From Galerina marginata (lineage: Eukaryota; Basidiomycota; Agaricomycetes; Agaricales; Galerinaceae), in NCBI GenBank assembly GCA_023014335.1, contig JAECYW010000006.1, positions 2,914,001 through 2,978,000 on the forward strand: 64,000 bases of DNA, read 5' to 3'. Each line of letters opens with the position of its first letter. Position 1 is the stretch's first letter. Positions 32,957 through 44,640 of the stretch are shown one piece after another. The notes under the pieces are model-generated. The model was not told the origin of the DNA, searched no databases, and saw only the letters and a program-made list of their open reading frames with translations. Position numbers and translations under genes: made by a program.

Positions 32957-33570
32957 TCTTATCCAGATGGTCCGACGAATGCTATGTGTACATTGGCGAC
33001 GACCGCGGCAAAATCTATGTAACACGACGCGCCGACGAGGAACTGAATGAGGACTGCCTTGTCCCGACATTCAAGCAGTCTTCGGTGCGCGTCATGATCT
33101 GGGCTTGCATCATGAGGGGGATGAAGGGCCCGTTGATTATTTTGGAATATCCAGGTGGGAAAGGAGGTGGGATGAACTCAGCACGGTACAAAGAGCAGGT
33201 CCTTGAGGGCGTCCTGGCTTCTTTCCATGCTGAAGTAACTCAAGCAAGGGGTAAGGTTTATTTTCAACAGGACGGAGCCACAAGTCATCGCAGCAAATCG
33301 ACACAGAACTGGTTTTCGACTGCTGGCATTCCGTTGCTCTATCACCCCGCATCATCTCCGGATTTAAATCCCATCGAGCCCGTTTGGCATGAACTAAAAA
33401 AGGTCCTACGTGCTTTACCACATCCCCCTACATCCGTAGATGAGCTTTGCCATGCAGTCAGAGCTGCATGGGACTTGCTTCCGATCTCTGACATTGACAA
33501 ACACATAGATACCATGCAAGAACGTGTACAGGCTATTTTAGCAGCGAAAGGGGGCCATACCCGATTCTAA
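32957..33570 (+). pseudogene. Tc1/mariner-type transposase, C-terminal catalytic part
   Basis: The sequence starts at SDECYVYIGDDRGKIYVT, just before the first catalytic Asp region, and continues through VRVMIWACIMRGMKGPL, VYFQQDGATSHRSKST (second Asp), and YHPASSPDLNPIEPVWHELK with the terminal acidic residue, ending in LAAKGGHTRF at 33570. This is the DDE_3-type domain of Tc1/mariner transposases, about 200 residues. The N-terminal helix-turn-helix half is absent, replaced by the element end and LINE fragment 3. The remaining frame is intact. Alone it cannot be an active transposase. Confidence 0.85.
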
Positions 33571-33727
33571 ACTTGTAGAAATTATTTAATGTATTCCCTT
33601 AACACAATTGTTTAGTTACTTTACGGGTTTTCTACCCACTTGTTGTATAAAAGTAGAATTGCTGTCGAAGGAGATGGAGGTGCATGACCGCGCGTGAGCA
33701 CGTGCCCCGTTACTTTTTGTGACCACG

Positions 33728-33938
33728 AGTAGGCTCCAAATGCTCGGTCAGAATGGGGAGTTTCTTGACGATCTCCATAATAGGACGCCGTTGGAAGGAT
33801 TTGAAAGAAGCAGATGAGTTCAGGTCTGGTTTGGGGATTAGTAGGTTACTCTGCGCTTTTGACCAGGGATTTGTATTAGTTAAGCGACTGGACTGCTTTT
33901 GCACACTGGTATATAAATTGTTGATTTTAAAAAAAAAT
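33728..33938 (+). repeat. Chimera of LINE scrap and SINE-like repeat, copy 2
   Basis: Bases 33728-33786 match antisense LINE RT (minus-strand translation IVKKLPILTEHLEPT). They join directly to the SINE-like repeat at 33787 (GCCGTTGGAAGGATTT) which ends in a run of A at 33929-33937. AGGAC occurs at the junction in both parents, compatible with a template switch during reverse transcription. Confidence 0.65.
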
Positions 33939-33944
33939 CATTGA

Positions 33945-34357
33945 AATATTGCTCTAAACAGCAAAGAAATACTAGGCTAGCAAGGAATAACACAGGAATA
34001 ACACAGCTCTAGGCAAACAATGAAATATCAGCCAGGCCAGCAATAACATAGCTTAAAACATAGGCTTAAGCAATCAATAACATGGCTAAAACATCAGCCT
34101 ATAACACCAATGACATAGACAATGGCAGGAATTAACATAATCAGGCCCAAATAACATAGATTTATGTTTATAAAATCTGGGCTAGAACCAAATGATGGTG
34201 CAGGCCCTTGCCTAAAGTATATTATATAAGTGATAGCTACCACTCTGCTAGGAGTGATTAGATGTCTTTTCTTTTCTAAGAATCTGCTGTTTGCAACAGG
34301 TGATGTGATTTACTGTAATAACATTTATCATAGAAATTGTAAAAATAAACACAGCAA
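33945..34357. other. AT-rich stretch, no gene seen
   Basis: Loose repeats of AATAACA and ATAACATAG type (33980-34150) but no coding frame. It lies downstream of the last exon of the GTPase-like gene and may include its 3' untranslated region. Confidence 0.4.
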
Positions 34358-37300
34358 CTATATCAAATTATTATCAACACATTGAACAAGCTTGTTTGCA
34401 AATATTTCTGCTTTCTTATCAGAAAACTGCCATGTAGAAGTTATAAATTTGGTGAGAAATGTTCTGTTTTCATGAATGTCTTGTGCAATTTTGGCCACCT
34501 GTAGGACAAGAGTAGATATTTTTTCTTCTACAAGGTTTTGTTGATGTTCAAGAAATGAAGAAATGAGTTTACTCCATGTTTCAGCATTTGGACGAGTAGA
34601 GGCAATAGCTTGTTTTTGAACAGCATGCATTATTATCATCAATGCTACAAATATGGATTAGCATAAATAAAGAGTTAAAAAGCAAGAATACATGCAAATA
34701 ATGAATGATAAAGCTTCAACATCATTCAGAGCCTTAAAAAATGGTCAGAATGTAGGAATTATTTTGGATAAAAGATATAAATACCACAGAATACATTGCG
34801 AACAGTTGACCAAGAGAAGCTTTTAGACAAATCTCATCTGGAGTCTACCAAACACAAAACCCAAAAAAAATTAGCAGATTGACAAGGCAGATAAGTAATA
34901 TGCAGACTCACACTCTGCAGAACAACCACCAAAAAATTCAGCAAATAAACAAAGCAGTTAAATAATATACAGACTCACAAGCTGCAAAACAAGAGCCAAC
35001 AAAGTCAGTAAATAAACAAGAAAATACATAATATGCAGACTCACATCCTACAAAACAACAACCAAAAAAGTTAGTGGATAAACAAAGCAGATAAATAATA
35101 TGGAAACCCACCTCCTGCAGAACAACAACCAAATAAGTCAGGAAATAGACAAGACAGATAAATAATATGCAAATTCACATACTGCAGAACAACAACCAAC
35201 AAAGTTAGCAAATAGACAAGACAGACAAATAATATACAAACTCACACGCTGTATAACAACAACCAAAAAGATCAGCAAATAAACAAGATGAATAAATAAT
35301 ATGCAAACTCACATCCTGCAGAACGACAAGCAAAAAAAGTCAGGAAATAAACAAAATGGATAAATAATATGCAGACTTACATACTGCAGAACAACAATCA
35401 AAAAAATCAGCAAATAGACAAGGCAGATAAATAGTATGCAAACTCACTTGCTGCAGAACAACAGGAAAAAAAATCAGCAAATAAACAAGACAGATAATTA
35501 ATATGCAAACTCACTCCCTGAAGAACAACAACCAAAAAGGTCAGCAAATAAACAATGCAAATAAATAATCTGCAAACTTACTCCCTGCAGAACAACAACC
35601 AAAAAGTCAGTAAATAAACAAGGCAGGTTAATAATGTATAGACTCACTCCCTACAGAACAACAACCAGAAAAGTTAGCAAATGCACAAGACAGATAATAA
35701 ACAAGATAGATAAATAATATACAGACTTACATCCTGCAAAACAACAACCAAAAAAGTTGGCAAATAGACAAAGAGAATAAATAATATGCAGACTCACTCC
35801 CTGCAAAACAACAACCAACAAAGTCAGCAAATAGACAAGACAGATAAATAATATGCAAACTCACTCCCTGCAGAACAACAACCAACAAAGTCAGCAAATA
35901 GACAATGCAAATAAATAATATGAAGACTCACTCCCTACAGACCAGCAACCAACAAAGTCAGCAGATAGACAAGACAGATAATTGATATGCAAAATCACTT
36001 GCTACAGAACAACAACCAAAAGATTCAGCAAATAAACAAGGCAGATAAATAATGGAGAGACTTACAACCTGCAGAACAACAATGAGAAAGTCAGGGAATA
36101 GACAAAGCAGATAAATAATATATGAATTCACTCGCTGCATAACAACAACCAAAAAAGTCAGTAAATGAACAAGACATAAATAATATGCAGACTCACAAGC
36201 TGCAGCATAACACCCAAAAAGTCAGCAAATAAACAAGGCAGATAAATAATATACAGACTCACAAACTGCAGAACAACAACCAAAAAAGTCAGTTAATAAA
36301 CAAAATATATAAATAATATGCAGACTCACATTCTGCAGAACAACAACCAAAAAAATCAGCAAATAGTCAAAGCAGATAGTAACCAAGATAATAAATAATA
36401 TACAGACTCACATCCTGCAGAACAACAACCAAAAAGTCAGTAAATAGACTAGGCAGATAAATAATACACAGTCTTACAACCTGTAGAACAACCAAAAAAG
36501 TCAGTAAATAAGCAAGGCAGATAAATAATATGCAAACTCACTTGCTGCAGAACAACAACCAACAAATTCAGCAAATACACAAGGTAGCTAATAGACAAGA
36601 CAAATAAATAATATACACACTCACATCCTGCAGAACAACAACCAAAAAAGTCAACAAAAAGCCAAAAGAGATATTATATACAGGTTCACAAGCTGCAAAA
36701 CAACAACCAAAAAAATCAGTGAATAAACAAGGCAGATAACTCATATACAGACTCACATCCTACAGAACAACAACCAAAGAGTCAGCCAATAGACAAGGCA
36801 GATAAATAATACGCAGACTCACATCCTGCAGAGCAACCAGCAAAAAATCAGTAAATAGACAAGGCAGATGATAAATAATATGCAAACTCACATCCTGCAG
36901 AACAACAATCAGAAAAATCAGCAAATAGACAGAGCAGATAAATAATATGCAGACTTACATACTGCAGAACAACAACCAACAAAGTCAGCAAATAAACAAG
37001 AAAGATAAATAATATGCAAACTAACAAACTACAGATCAACAACCAAAGAGATCAGAAAATAGACAAGACAGATAAATGATATTCAAACTCACTTGCTGCA
37101 GGACAATAACCAAAAAGATCAGTAAATAAACAAGCCTGATAAATAATATCCAGACTGACAACCTGCAGAACAACAATCAAAAAAGTCAGCAAATAGCCAA
37201 GGCAGATAAATAATATGCAAACTCACTTGCTGCAGAACAACAACCAAAAAGTCAGCAAATAGAAAAGGCAGATAATAGACAAGACAGATAAATAATATGC

Positions 37301-39045
37301 AGACTCACATCCTGCAGAACAACAACCAAAAAAATCAGCAAATAGACAAGGCAGATGATAAATATGGAAACTTACTTGCTGCAGAACAACAACCAAAAAA
37401 GTCAGTAAATAGACAAGGAAGGTAGATAATATCCAGGCTCACAACCTGCAGAACAAAAACCAAAAAAGTCAGGAAATAGACAAGGCAGAGGAATAATATG
37501 AAAACTCACTCGCTGCAGAACAACAACCAAAAAGTCAGCAAATAAACAAAGCAGATAATTAATATGCAGACTTACTCCCTGCAGAACAACAACCAAAAAA
37601 GTCAGCAGATAGCCTTGAGTGTAAATAAGCTTACTGGTGCTTACTATCTAAAAAAGTAACCATTTTTTTTAGTCTTGTTCACACTCTAACAACTTCTATT
37701 TACCATATAAAAGACCACCATTTTTATCATATAGTTTATGTCAGGTGCATCTGAACCTAACTGGCTTGATTGGCCTGAATATGCCCAAAATTAGTTCTTT
37801 TGATACAATGTCTACTGCCATTGATTTACTATTATTTCCTTGCAACATCCTATACAGTGATTAGAACATTATTCGGGTATTATTTTTATTATGGAACTTC
37901 ACTCACCAGTACAAACACCAATATCCAGACTTTGAAAGATTACGGCCCCATACAACAGCCAACAATGTCTTGATTCTTGGTCCTGTCAAACTCTTCTCTG
38001 TTGCCTCAATCAAATTCATGCATGCTTCTGTTGACTGAGCTGTGGGTTGATGCATGTCTGAATGTAGCAAATCAATTGTCAACAGGGCTTAGACAGATGG
38101 ACAGAGTCCAGACACACCAGAAGTTGTGAGAAACACAATGCAAGAGTTGCTCTGGCTTAGCTGTTTTAGCTCCTCCTCTCGTTGCTTCATATGTTGTCCA
38201 ACTTGAATCTCTGCCATGCCACGTGCATCCCTCTTCATTGCTCGGCTGACAGTGCTACTTGTTAAATTAGACTTGTCTAGAATTGACCGTGCAGCTTTCC
38301 CAATAGCTCCATCTCGCTTTGTAAAGATCAGAACTAGTGGGGCTATCCAACTGTCAAAACCAAGACTAATCACAGTGCATTTGCTTACCATCTCTCTTCA
38401 ATAAGCCAACAAATCCTTTTTCAATCTCAAGGAGCTCACGGGAGTCATCAAGTGGGAGGCACAGCCTGAGTAATGCCTCAGAGAGCTAACTTGGACATAG
38501 CAAGCAATATCCATACCATATAGCATGGAGCTGCTCCCTAAGGTGCTTTACTTTAGATGAGTGATCCTCCACAAATTGCAGTACTGTGGAAAGCTCCTCC
38601 AAGGAGCCAGCTTCAAAACCACGCGAGTCATGAAAGACAAAGCCAGGCAGGGAGCGAAAGCGGATTTCATCATCTATGTTGTGGATACCGCGCTACCAGT
38701 TATCCGGACAAGTGAGTACCCAGCAAAAACGACATTGTGAACAACCCACTTTGCTCTGGCCTTCAATCGCCTACAGATGATCAATCATCAACTCGATCGG
38801 AGCTCAAGGATTGCAAATATTCAAATATGACCTACATGACCGGTCAATATCATGCCATCCTGCTTGACCTGAGCTTCATTTATGGAAGTGCCGGCAAGTC
38901 TCTCGAGGATTGTTGTCTTTCCTGCATTTGCGCGGCCCAAGATAAGGATCCGGAACTCCAACTTTCGTATTTTCCAGAACTCTAAGCCACTCTCGTCCGA
39001 GGGCTCGTCGCTGAAAGGTATGTCGATCTCATTCTCAGAAGCCAT
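34358..39045 (-). CDS. GTPase-like (G-domain) protein gene containing a tandem intron array
   Basis: Minus-strand gene starting MASENEIDIPFSDEP at 39045. The first exon has the P-loop ILILGRANAGKTTILERLAG. Next come an exon with FVFHDSRGFEAGSLEEL (DxxG-type switch, about 38690-38520), one with LDDSRELLEIEKGF, and one with PLVLIFTKRDGAIGKAA (TKxD base-recognition motif, from about 38362). Further exons give MHQPTAQSTEACMNLIEATE and GPRIKTLLAVVWGRNLSKSG, ending near 37906. The 3' exons are at about 34845-34786 (TPDEICLKASLGQLFAMYSV) and 34637-34358 (IIMHAVQKQAIASTRPNAET, ending CVDNNLI). Between them lies the repeat array. The frame across the last introns is not fully resolved, so the model is partial and the gene may be decayed. 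G-domain proteins of this type are multicopy in Agaricomycetes. Confidence 0.6.
34845..37612 (-). repeat. Tandem array of about 40 units, each intron-like (63-65 nt) plus 3-nt exon-like
   Basis: Read on the minus strand, the unit is GTGAGTCTGCATATTATTTA, TCTGCCTTGTCTATTTGCTG, ACTTTTTGGTTGTTGTTCTG, CAG and then three variable bases before the next GTGAGT. It therefore has a donor, a CTGAC branch-point-like site, a pyrimidine tract and a CAG acceptor, as in a normal basidiomycete intron. I counted 40 three-base inserts between 34912 and 37578: GAT 9, GGA 7, CAA 6, GTT 4, CTT 3, TAT 3, CGA 2, TTT 2, and one each of AGT, GAG, CGT and AAT. None is a stop codon. Mean spacing is about 68 bp, with a few units lengthened by small insertions. 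It lies in the position of an intron of the GTPase-like gene. Confidence 0.9.
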
Positions 39046-39990
39046 CGAGGACAGAAAAACCGAAGGAGGGGTTTAGTGATCAACGATGAAGACAAGTCTC
39101 CTCATTCACGAATGCAGCCGCCGCAGTGCCGATGTCGACGCCGCTTTGTCATGTCCCAAAGCACTCTTTGTCCCAGGTGCAGTCTTCCCGGGCCAGGAAA
39201 CCATATATAGAAGGATTTGAGAAAGACCGTAGCTGTGCGTGTATGTAAGTGTAGTATCAGGATTCAGTCCACGGCATGCGTTCAAAAGCAATTGCGTCCC
39301 AGTAGTGTTCCCGCCGACTTGAGGTGAGGCGGAGTGGACAGCTCGAATCACTGGCAACTCGAAAGTTCTCGGATTGGACATGCTGGATGGCGATCGTGAT
39401 GGATGAAAACGCGAAACCGCCCCTAGCCTCCTCTCCTGATCATTCCTGGGCCTCCATGGTCACTGGCGTGCCCGGGCTGTGCGTCGCTACGGTTCGACCA
39501 CTCACTGATCATGAATGTGCATAACGCGTATGAATGCCCACTGCCCACTGCTCCAAGTTGCTCGAAGTCCATTCAGATCCACCAGCAAGCCTCCCAGCAA
39601 GACCAGCCTTTCCTTTCCTTCCAGGTCAGAGCGAGATTTCGGGATAGATAAAGATGCTGAGGTCGATGTGAAATTGTGAATTACACTTAACTTGACACAC
39701 GAAACTTGATTCTTGAATGAACATTGATGTTCATTCACTGTACATGTTCAACATTGAATAAATTCCACGACGTTACATACATACAAGATACAACATAGTG
39801 TACATACTTATTCGCAGCTTGAGTTTAATATACGTGCTTTTGTGGTCGTGCTGAAGTCGAAGGGGATTGGCCGGCACAGTCAGCTGGTCAGTTAGTTGAA
39901 GGAACGAAGAGGGAGAAAGGAAATGGGCAAGAGATCGATCACCTAAACGGCGTTCGCCCGTATCCTGGTCATTACAGAATGCGGGGAAAG
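39046..39990. other. Intergenic; start of the duplicated GH5/UCH segment
   Basis: From about 39400 this sequence resembles 51250-52010 with many substitutions and small indels (for example GAGCGAGATTTCGGGAT, CACTGGACATGTTCA-like and TTAATATACGTGCTTT). No gene is seen in it. Confidence 0.45.
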
Positions 39991-40079
39991 GAGGCGTCAG
40001 AAGCAGGTCGCGCAGGCTTGCAAACGATCGACGCGTGCCTCAGCAAACCCAGGTCGCCGTCCCCGTGCCCTCACACCAA

Positions 40080-41331
40080 GCCCACCGCGTTCTCCGTCAA
40101 AATCGCATTCAGCTCCTCCCTCTTCACCTCCCCCCTAAACCTAAAACTCCCCGCGGGCCCGTCCAGCTCGTCGTCCCCCATTCCAACGAACAGCTCCGCC
40201 CACTCTTTGACTAAGAACTCCGCGACGAGGATGTTTCTTGACAGTCTTGCTGCCCGCCCGATTAGAGTCCATACGGGGTGCGGGTACAGGTTCTGGAACC
40301 GTTCCGGGATCTCGGATTCGACGTGTCCGACGAGGGGTAGATGTGGGATACGGCCGAGGGATCAGCGCCACACGCGTCGATTGCGAGACGGTGCTTTTCG
40401 GCGAGGAAGGTGGAGAAGTGGGTCCTGCGACGGTCGGCGAGCATGAGTGGGGTGGAAGTAGATAATAGATAGATGTACCTTTTAGTAGATGTCCGGTTGA
40501 TCCTCGAGCATCCTATACCGCGTCGTGTTGATGGCGTCCGTGGCGTCCCCATCGTACTGCTGGCGGGCATACACAGGCCCCCACTCGCCATTCCACACAC
40601 ACACCCTCTCATCCATCCACTCCCTCTTCTCATAACTCTTCCTCAACCTCCTTTTCTGCTCGTCGCTGCCTAGATACTCCTGTACGCCCGGAAACCAAAA
40701 GACGAATAGTCATGGATCGAGTAGGCGGCATTGTCCCACCTCTCATGGGCGTCTCCAAAGTGGGAGAAGTCGGAGGCGAAGGTGTTCCCGTCGAAGAAGA
40801 TCGCGTGGTCCGGGTCGACGGAGCAGATGGCGCTGCGGACGGCGTTGTAGAAGGCGATGACGCGCGTGTGCTTGGCGTCGGGGGGCTCGTTGAGCGAATT
40901 GTACCCTGCGATGCGTTTGTGGTTTTTGTAGTGCTTTGTGAGTGAGGTCCAGAGCCAGAGGACACGGTTTTGGAAGTCCTTGTGGTTCCAGACTATAATA
41001 AGAAAAGGAAGATAAGATTAGGACAAAAAAAAACACAAGGTGAGAGAGAGCGCACAGTCGGTGATGTGCCCTCCATGGTCGGAGTGCCAGTCGGTGTTCT
41101 GCCCGCCGGGTGAGGTGTGGAGGTCAAGGATGGTGTAGATGCCGTGCTTTGCGCAAATGTCGATGACGCAGTCCAGGTGTTTGAAGCCCGACTCTTTTTT
41201 CAGAACGTCTAAGTTCATGTTGTCTGCGAATAGGTTTGGGTTAGAAATCTTTAGTGTTAGGCGCCGCGAAGGATGACTTCGTTGCCTTGCTCGTCGACGA
41301 TTTTAGTGCCAGAGGTGCTGAAGAGAGACAT
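40080..41331 (-). pseudogene. GH5 glycoside hydrolase pseudogene (copy 1)
   Basis: Decayed copy of the gene at 52015-53808. It retains [16 protein letters not shown] at its start, then jumps to [14 protein letters not shown], so the exons that encode GGWM to the FNYRHFED region are missing. [34 protein letters not shown] (acid/base Glu) and VCVWNGEWGPVYARQQYDGD (nucleophile Glu) remain, but the exon for SWSIWLYKDIGFQGMV is lost between RYRMLEDQPDI and the KHRLAIDACGADP part. Smaller indels are also present. It cannot encode a full barrel. Confidence 0.75.
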
Positions 41332-41494
41332 GTCTGATGGAAGACCAGACGAATGCACTTTTATGAGCGATGAAAGCCGACCGATGGTTGAGGCTAAAGA
41401 GATGGCTGAGAGTCGCGGAAGAGAAAGTTAAACGTCCGCATTTGGGCTGAGACGCGGGCATGATGTAGGTTTTAGGGGCGCGGTAAAAACAGGA

Positions 41495-41637
41495 CTAAGG
41501 CATGATGGAGGCTCAATCCACCTTCAAAAGGCGGGCCTTTTCCTGTCATTGAATCCGTGCTCCAGGTCACTCTTTCTCTGTCTCTCTTTCTTGAATAATT
41601 ACTAACTATGCACAGGCGTATTCACTCAACCCATAGA
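41495..41637 (+). pseudogene. UCH37-like pseudogene, first exon and start of second (copy 1)
   Basis: Matches the first exon, first intron and opening bases of exon 2 of the gene at 53951, in the same divergent arrangement with GH5. Homology stops at about 41637, where the inserted block begins; the rest of the gene reappears at 45735. About 35 bp around ATGCACAGGCGTATTCAC are present at both break points. Confidence 0.6.
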
Positions 41638-41743
41638 CATTTATTTCAAATGCCTTGAAGTTTGCGCATGCCTCCAGAGTCCAGTATGAATGGCAAGATA
41701 TAATAAAATATATAAGCAAGAGTGAATTAGGGGCAGACAACAA

Positions 41744-43850
41744 CTATTTACTATAACCATTGGTAATACCATTGACCTGGCTGAGAGCCGCATCCGCCTT
41801 CATCAAATCACCCTCGCTCAAGCTCTTAAATGCACCTCCACCAGGCGTGCTTGCACCGCTCATAACCGAACCTGACCGTGACCGTACTTTCATGACCAAT
41901 GGGCTGGCAGAGAAGACAAATAAGCAGTGTTTTAGGGACACAAGAAACGAGAAAACGTACAAAGGATACGAGTCTTCCTCGTCAACCTGTGATCCAGGCC
42001 AGTTATGGCCACGGTAGTCACTCGTATTAAGCCCTTGCATCTATACGCCGCATCAGCAAAGACCCAAAGCAAACAAAGGACCGAAAAAAATACCTCTTCA
42101 GTCAAAGTCCCCATATCACCAGGCGTCGCCATACCCCGCAGCCTCGGGCTCGCAGGCATACTGCCCGGCTTCATCCTCTCAACGCCTCCTCCCAAAGTAA
42201 TCCACGTCCCCAAAGGTATCCGCATATATATCCTCGCCATCATTCCCATAGAACGCATCCGGATACGCACGCCGCAAAGCCAGCTGACGCGCCTTGCTAT
42301 ACTCGATACCGAGGTTCTTCCAGTCGAGCAGCGGGCTCAGGCGCTCGACGCGGTTGCGCTGGTTGATGCGCTGTCGGCGCGTTTTTTGTGTGAAGGTGAA
42401 CATGTTGTCGGTGAGTTGGTTCACGGAGTCCTCGACGGACTGCATGCGCCGGTCAATGATGTAGCAACCTTCGTCTTCGGGGTGTTCTATCAGGTCTTGC
42501 ATGAAACATCCGAAGCCGGAGAGGTTGGTAGTGATGGATGGGATACCCATCTACGAATACGCTCAGCAAATATGATAACAATGGACTAAGAACGGGACAC
42601 GTACCACAGTGCACTCTGCTGGAGTGTACCCCCATGGCTCGTAGTAACTCGGGAAGACACCAAGATGACACCCACGAACAAACTCTTCGTAATCGAGACC
42701 GAGAATAGGGTTATTGCTGTTCAGGAAATCGGGGTGGAAGATAATCTTGACGCGATCAGAGCTGTCGTTGAACAACTTGACACGTCGAATCTGGCTAAGA
42801 ATGGGGTCGTTGGCGTCGTCCGCCATGTTGTGAGTAACAATAGGAGGCAACGTGTTCCTCTTTAATGCGAAAATGCGACGCTTGAGCAGGACCTGATCTT
42901 CTTCGGAAAGCAGCTCGTCCGGAGAGGGCATAAACTTCTCTTCCCTGAAAGGTTATGCATCTGTTAGCCCGGCGACACGTCATGTAGTAAAACGGATAGT
43001 TACCCATGGAACCGAGCGGCGTGGTCGAATAGTCGAGCCCCGATTCGGTTTTGGATCTCTGTGACGGTGTCGCGGAGTTGTTTGGTCACTGCTTGACCTT
43101 TGAGCGCCTCGATAGTGTAGGAATGAGTCGCGGCGGGCATAATAATAAACGCGACGATGGTGACGTTAGATCCTGCTTTTTGCAGCTTGAAATTTAGACC
43201 TGGTAAAATATCAGCAGATGAACTGAACATAAAGATTACAAGGCGTACGGGCGAGAGATTCAATGAACATATCTACTCCCTTGTTTCTATACTCGTATCT
43301 TCCAGCAGTAAACATCTAAAATGTCCTCCTCAGAACCCGAAAAGCGAGGACGGATGATGAAGACTTACGTAGAGTGTGTTGTCAAGGTCAAAATCGTAAT
43401 GACCGTAAAAGTGACCCCTTATGAATTCGTTGATTTTTGCTTTGCTGGTAGCGTGTAAGTTTTGGAACTCGTGGATAGCTTGAAACTTGACGACGTTCAA
43501 GCCATTCGGAAGGACGCCGTCTGGTTTCCTCTTTAGGAGATGTTCGCTCTCGTATGCGGTAATGTGGGAGACGGTAGTGAAAACATCGGCACAATGCGTC
43601 GCGGAGCGTTCAATGCAATACCGATGATAGATACCACGCTTCCCGGCTTCGTGGTCGACATCGAAGTACTGGAGGTTGTTGTAGAAATCAACGGATCCAG
43701 CGCACAGGTACCGGCCGAGGAGTGTTGCGTGGGTGGTGAAAACGGTGGTGACGTCGATATGTCTCTTACGGCAGAGAGGTATAGCGAGGCCAGCTTGCCA
43801 TTCGTGGAAGTAGGCTATCACCGCGGTTGTCAGCTGACGGGCGACATACT
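41744..43850 (-). pseudogene. Glycogen synthase (GT3), N-terminally truncated copy
   Basis: Transfers glucose from UDP-glucose to glycogen in the intact family. From [20 protein letters not shown] to the C-terminus the protein is recognisable exon by exon: [84 protein letters not shown] and [20 protein letters not shown]. The last is part of the conserved C-terminal domain. The tail has MKVRSRSGSVMSGASTPGGG, a Ser-rich C-terminus typical of regulation by phosphorylation. The N-terminal third, including the usual KVGG-type donor-site start, is absent; the copy begins against a GH5 scrap at about 43900. No obvious inactivating stop was seen in the retained part, but it lacks a start. Confidence 0.8.
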
Positions 43851-43907
43851 AGACGTGAAGAGTGAGTTTGAGGTTGGACAGGAAATGGTGGGAACTCTAA
43901 CATCACC

Positions 43908-44005
43908 GAGGAACCGCTGGCGGTGTGCCCTCCGTGGTCGGAGGATGGTGTAGATGCCGTGCTTTGCACAGATGTCGGCTGGGATTCTGGTCAGTGGCGC
44001 TCGCA
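43908..44005 (-). pseudogene. GH5 scrap (third copy fragment)
   Basis: Encodes [11 protein letters not shown] joined directly to DHGGHTASG: two pieces of the GH5 exon with the intervening [14 protein letters not shown] part deleted. It sits at the 5' breakpoint of the truncated glycogen synthase. Confidence 0.7.
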
Positions 44006-44022
44006 TTGAACTAGAATACTTG

Positions 44023-44640
44023 TCAGTGGTTGTCACCTTTACCTTGCTTTGACAGGTTCACCACTAAACTTGCACCGGCCGTACGAGTGCTTTTATCACT
44101 GCCGCTGAGGAGCTCGACGATCCGAGGCATGGCATCCGGAATGGGTCCGAAAAAGTCGGCTGGATGGGAAACTCGTAAGCTAGGTTGAAATGAGAAACCA
44201 AGTAGTTTACCATGCTTCGACAATTTCACCAACGAATATGAACTGGCGTGTCGAACCTCCTCGTCCTTATCGTTGAGGAGGGCGATAATTAGGCAAGCCA
44301 AATTGACCGTCGAAACTCAGCTGCTATGATTCCATGCTCATCAGCAACACTATAAGTACAGAAGTTAATTGTCGTACATACCTTGCTCCGAAAGTTGGGC
44401 AACTGAATCTGCAGCCGCCTTACGAGCCAAAGGCTTGCTACCACTGAGGACCGCGATGACCTGAGGAATGCCACTGGCAATAGAATCTCGAAACTCGGCT
44501 GTTGATTGCGATGCCAGTCAACGATGAGCAGACAAGCAAATCAGAGTATCTTACCTTGTTTCAATTCCGAGTCATCTGCACCGCCTGCCCATTCCTCTGG
44601 AACTGGGATTTGACTGCGCTGAGACCCAGGACGGGTGACT
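44023..44640 (-). pseudogene. Armadillo-repeat protein fragment
   Basis: Successive small exons encode helical repeats: FRDSIASGIPQVIAVLSGSK then PLARKAAADSVAQLSEQ, then CLIIALLNDKDEEVRHASSY then SLVKLSKHGK, then DAMPRIVELLSGSDKSTRTA then GASLVVNLSKQGK. One repeat per exon is usual for agaricomycete ARM-repeat proteins. No complete N- or C-terminus is visible, so this is a fragment within the inserted block. Confidence 0.6.

Noticed and set aside
34938..37596. Several frames of about 62-64 codons with repeated cysteine-rich peptide
   Set aside because: They are translations through the tandem array (66-nt units keep frame by chance), broken by stops and frame changes. The splice-signal structure explains the repeat better than coding.
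34845..37612. CRISPR-like direct repeats
   Set aside because: The array has near-contiguous 66-68 bp units with only 3 variable bases, no spacers, and lies in a eukaryotic genome.
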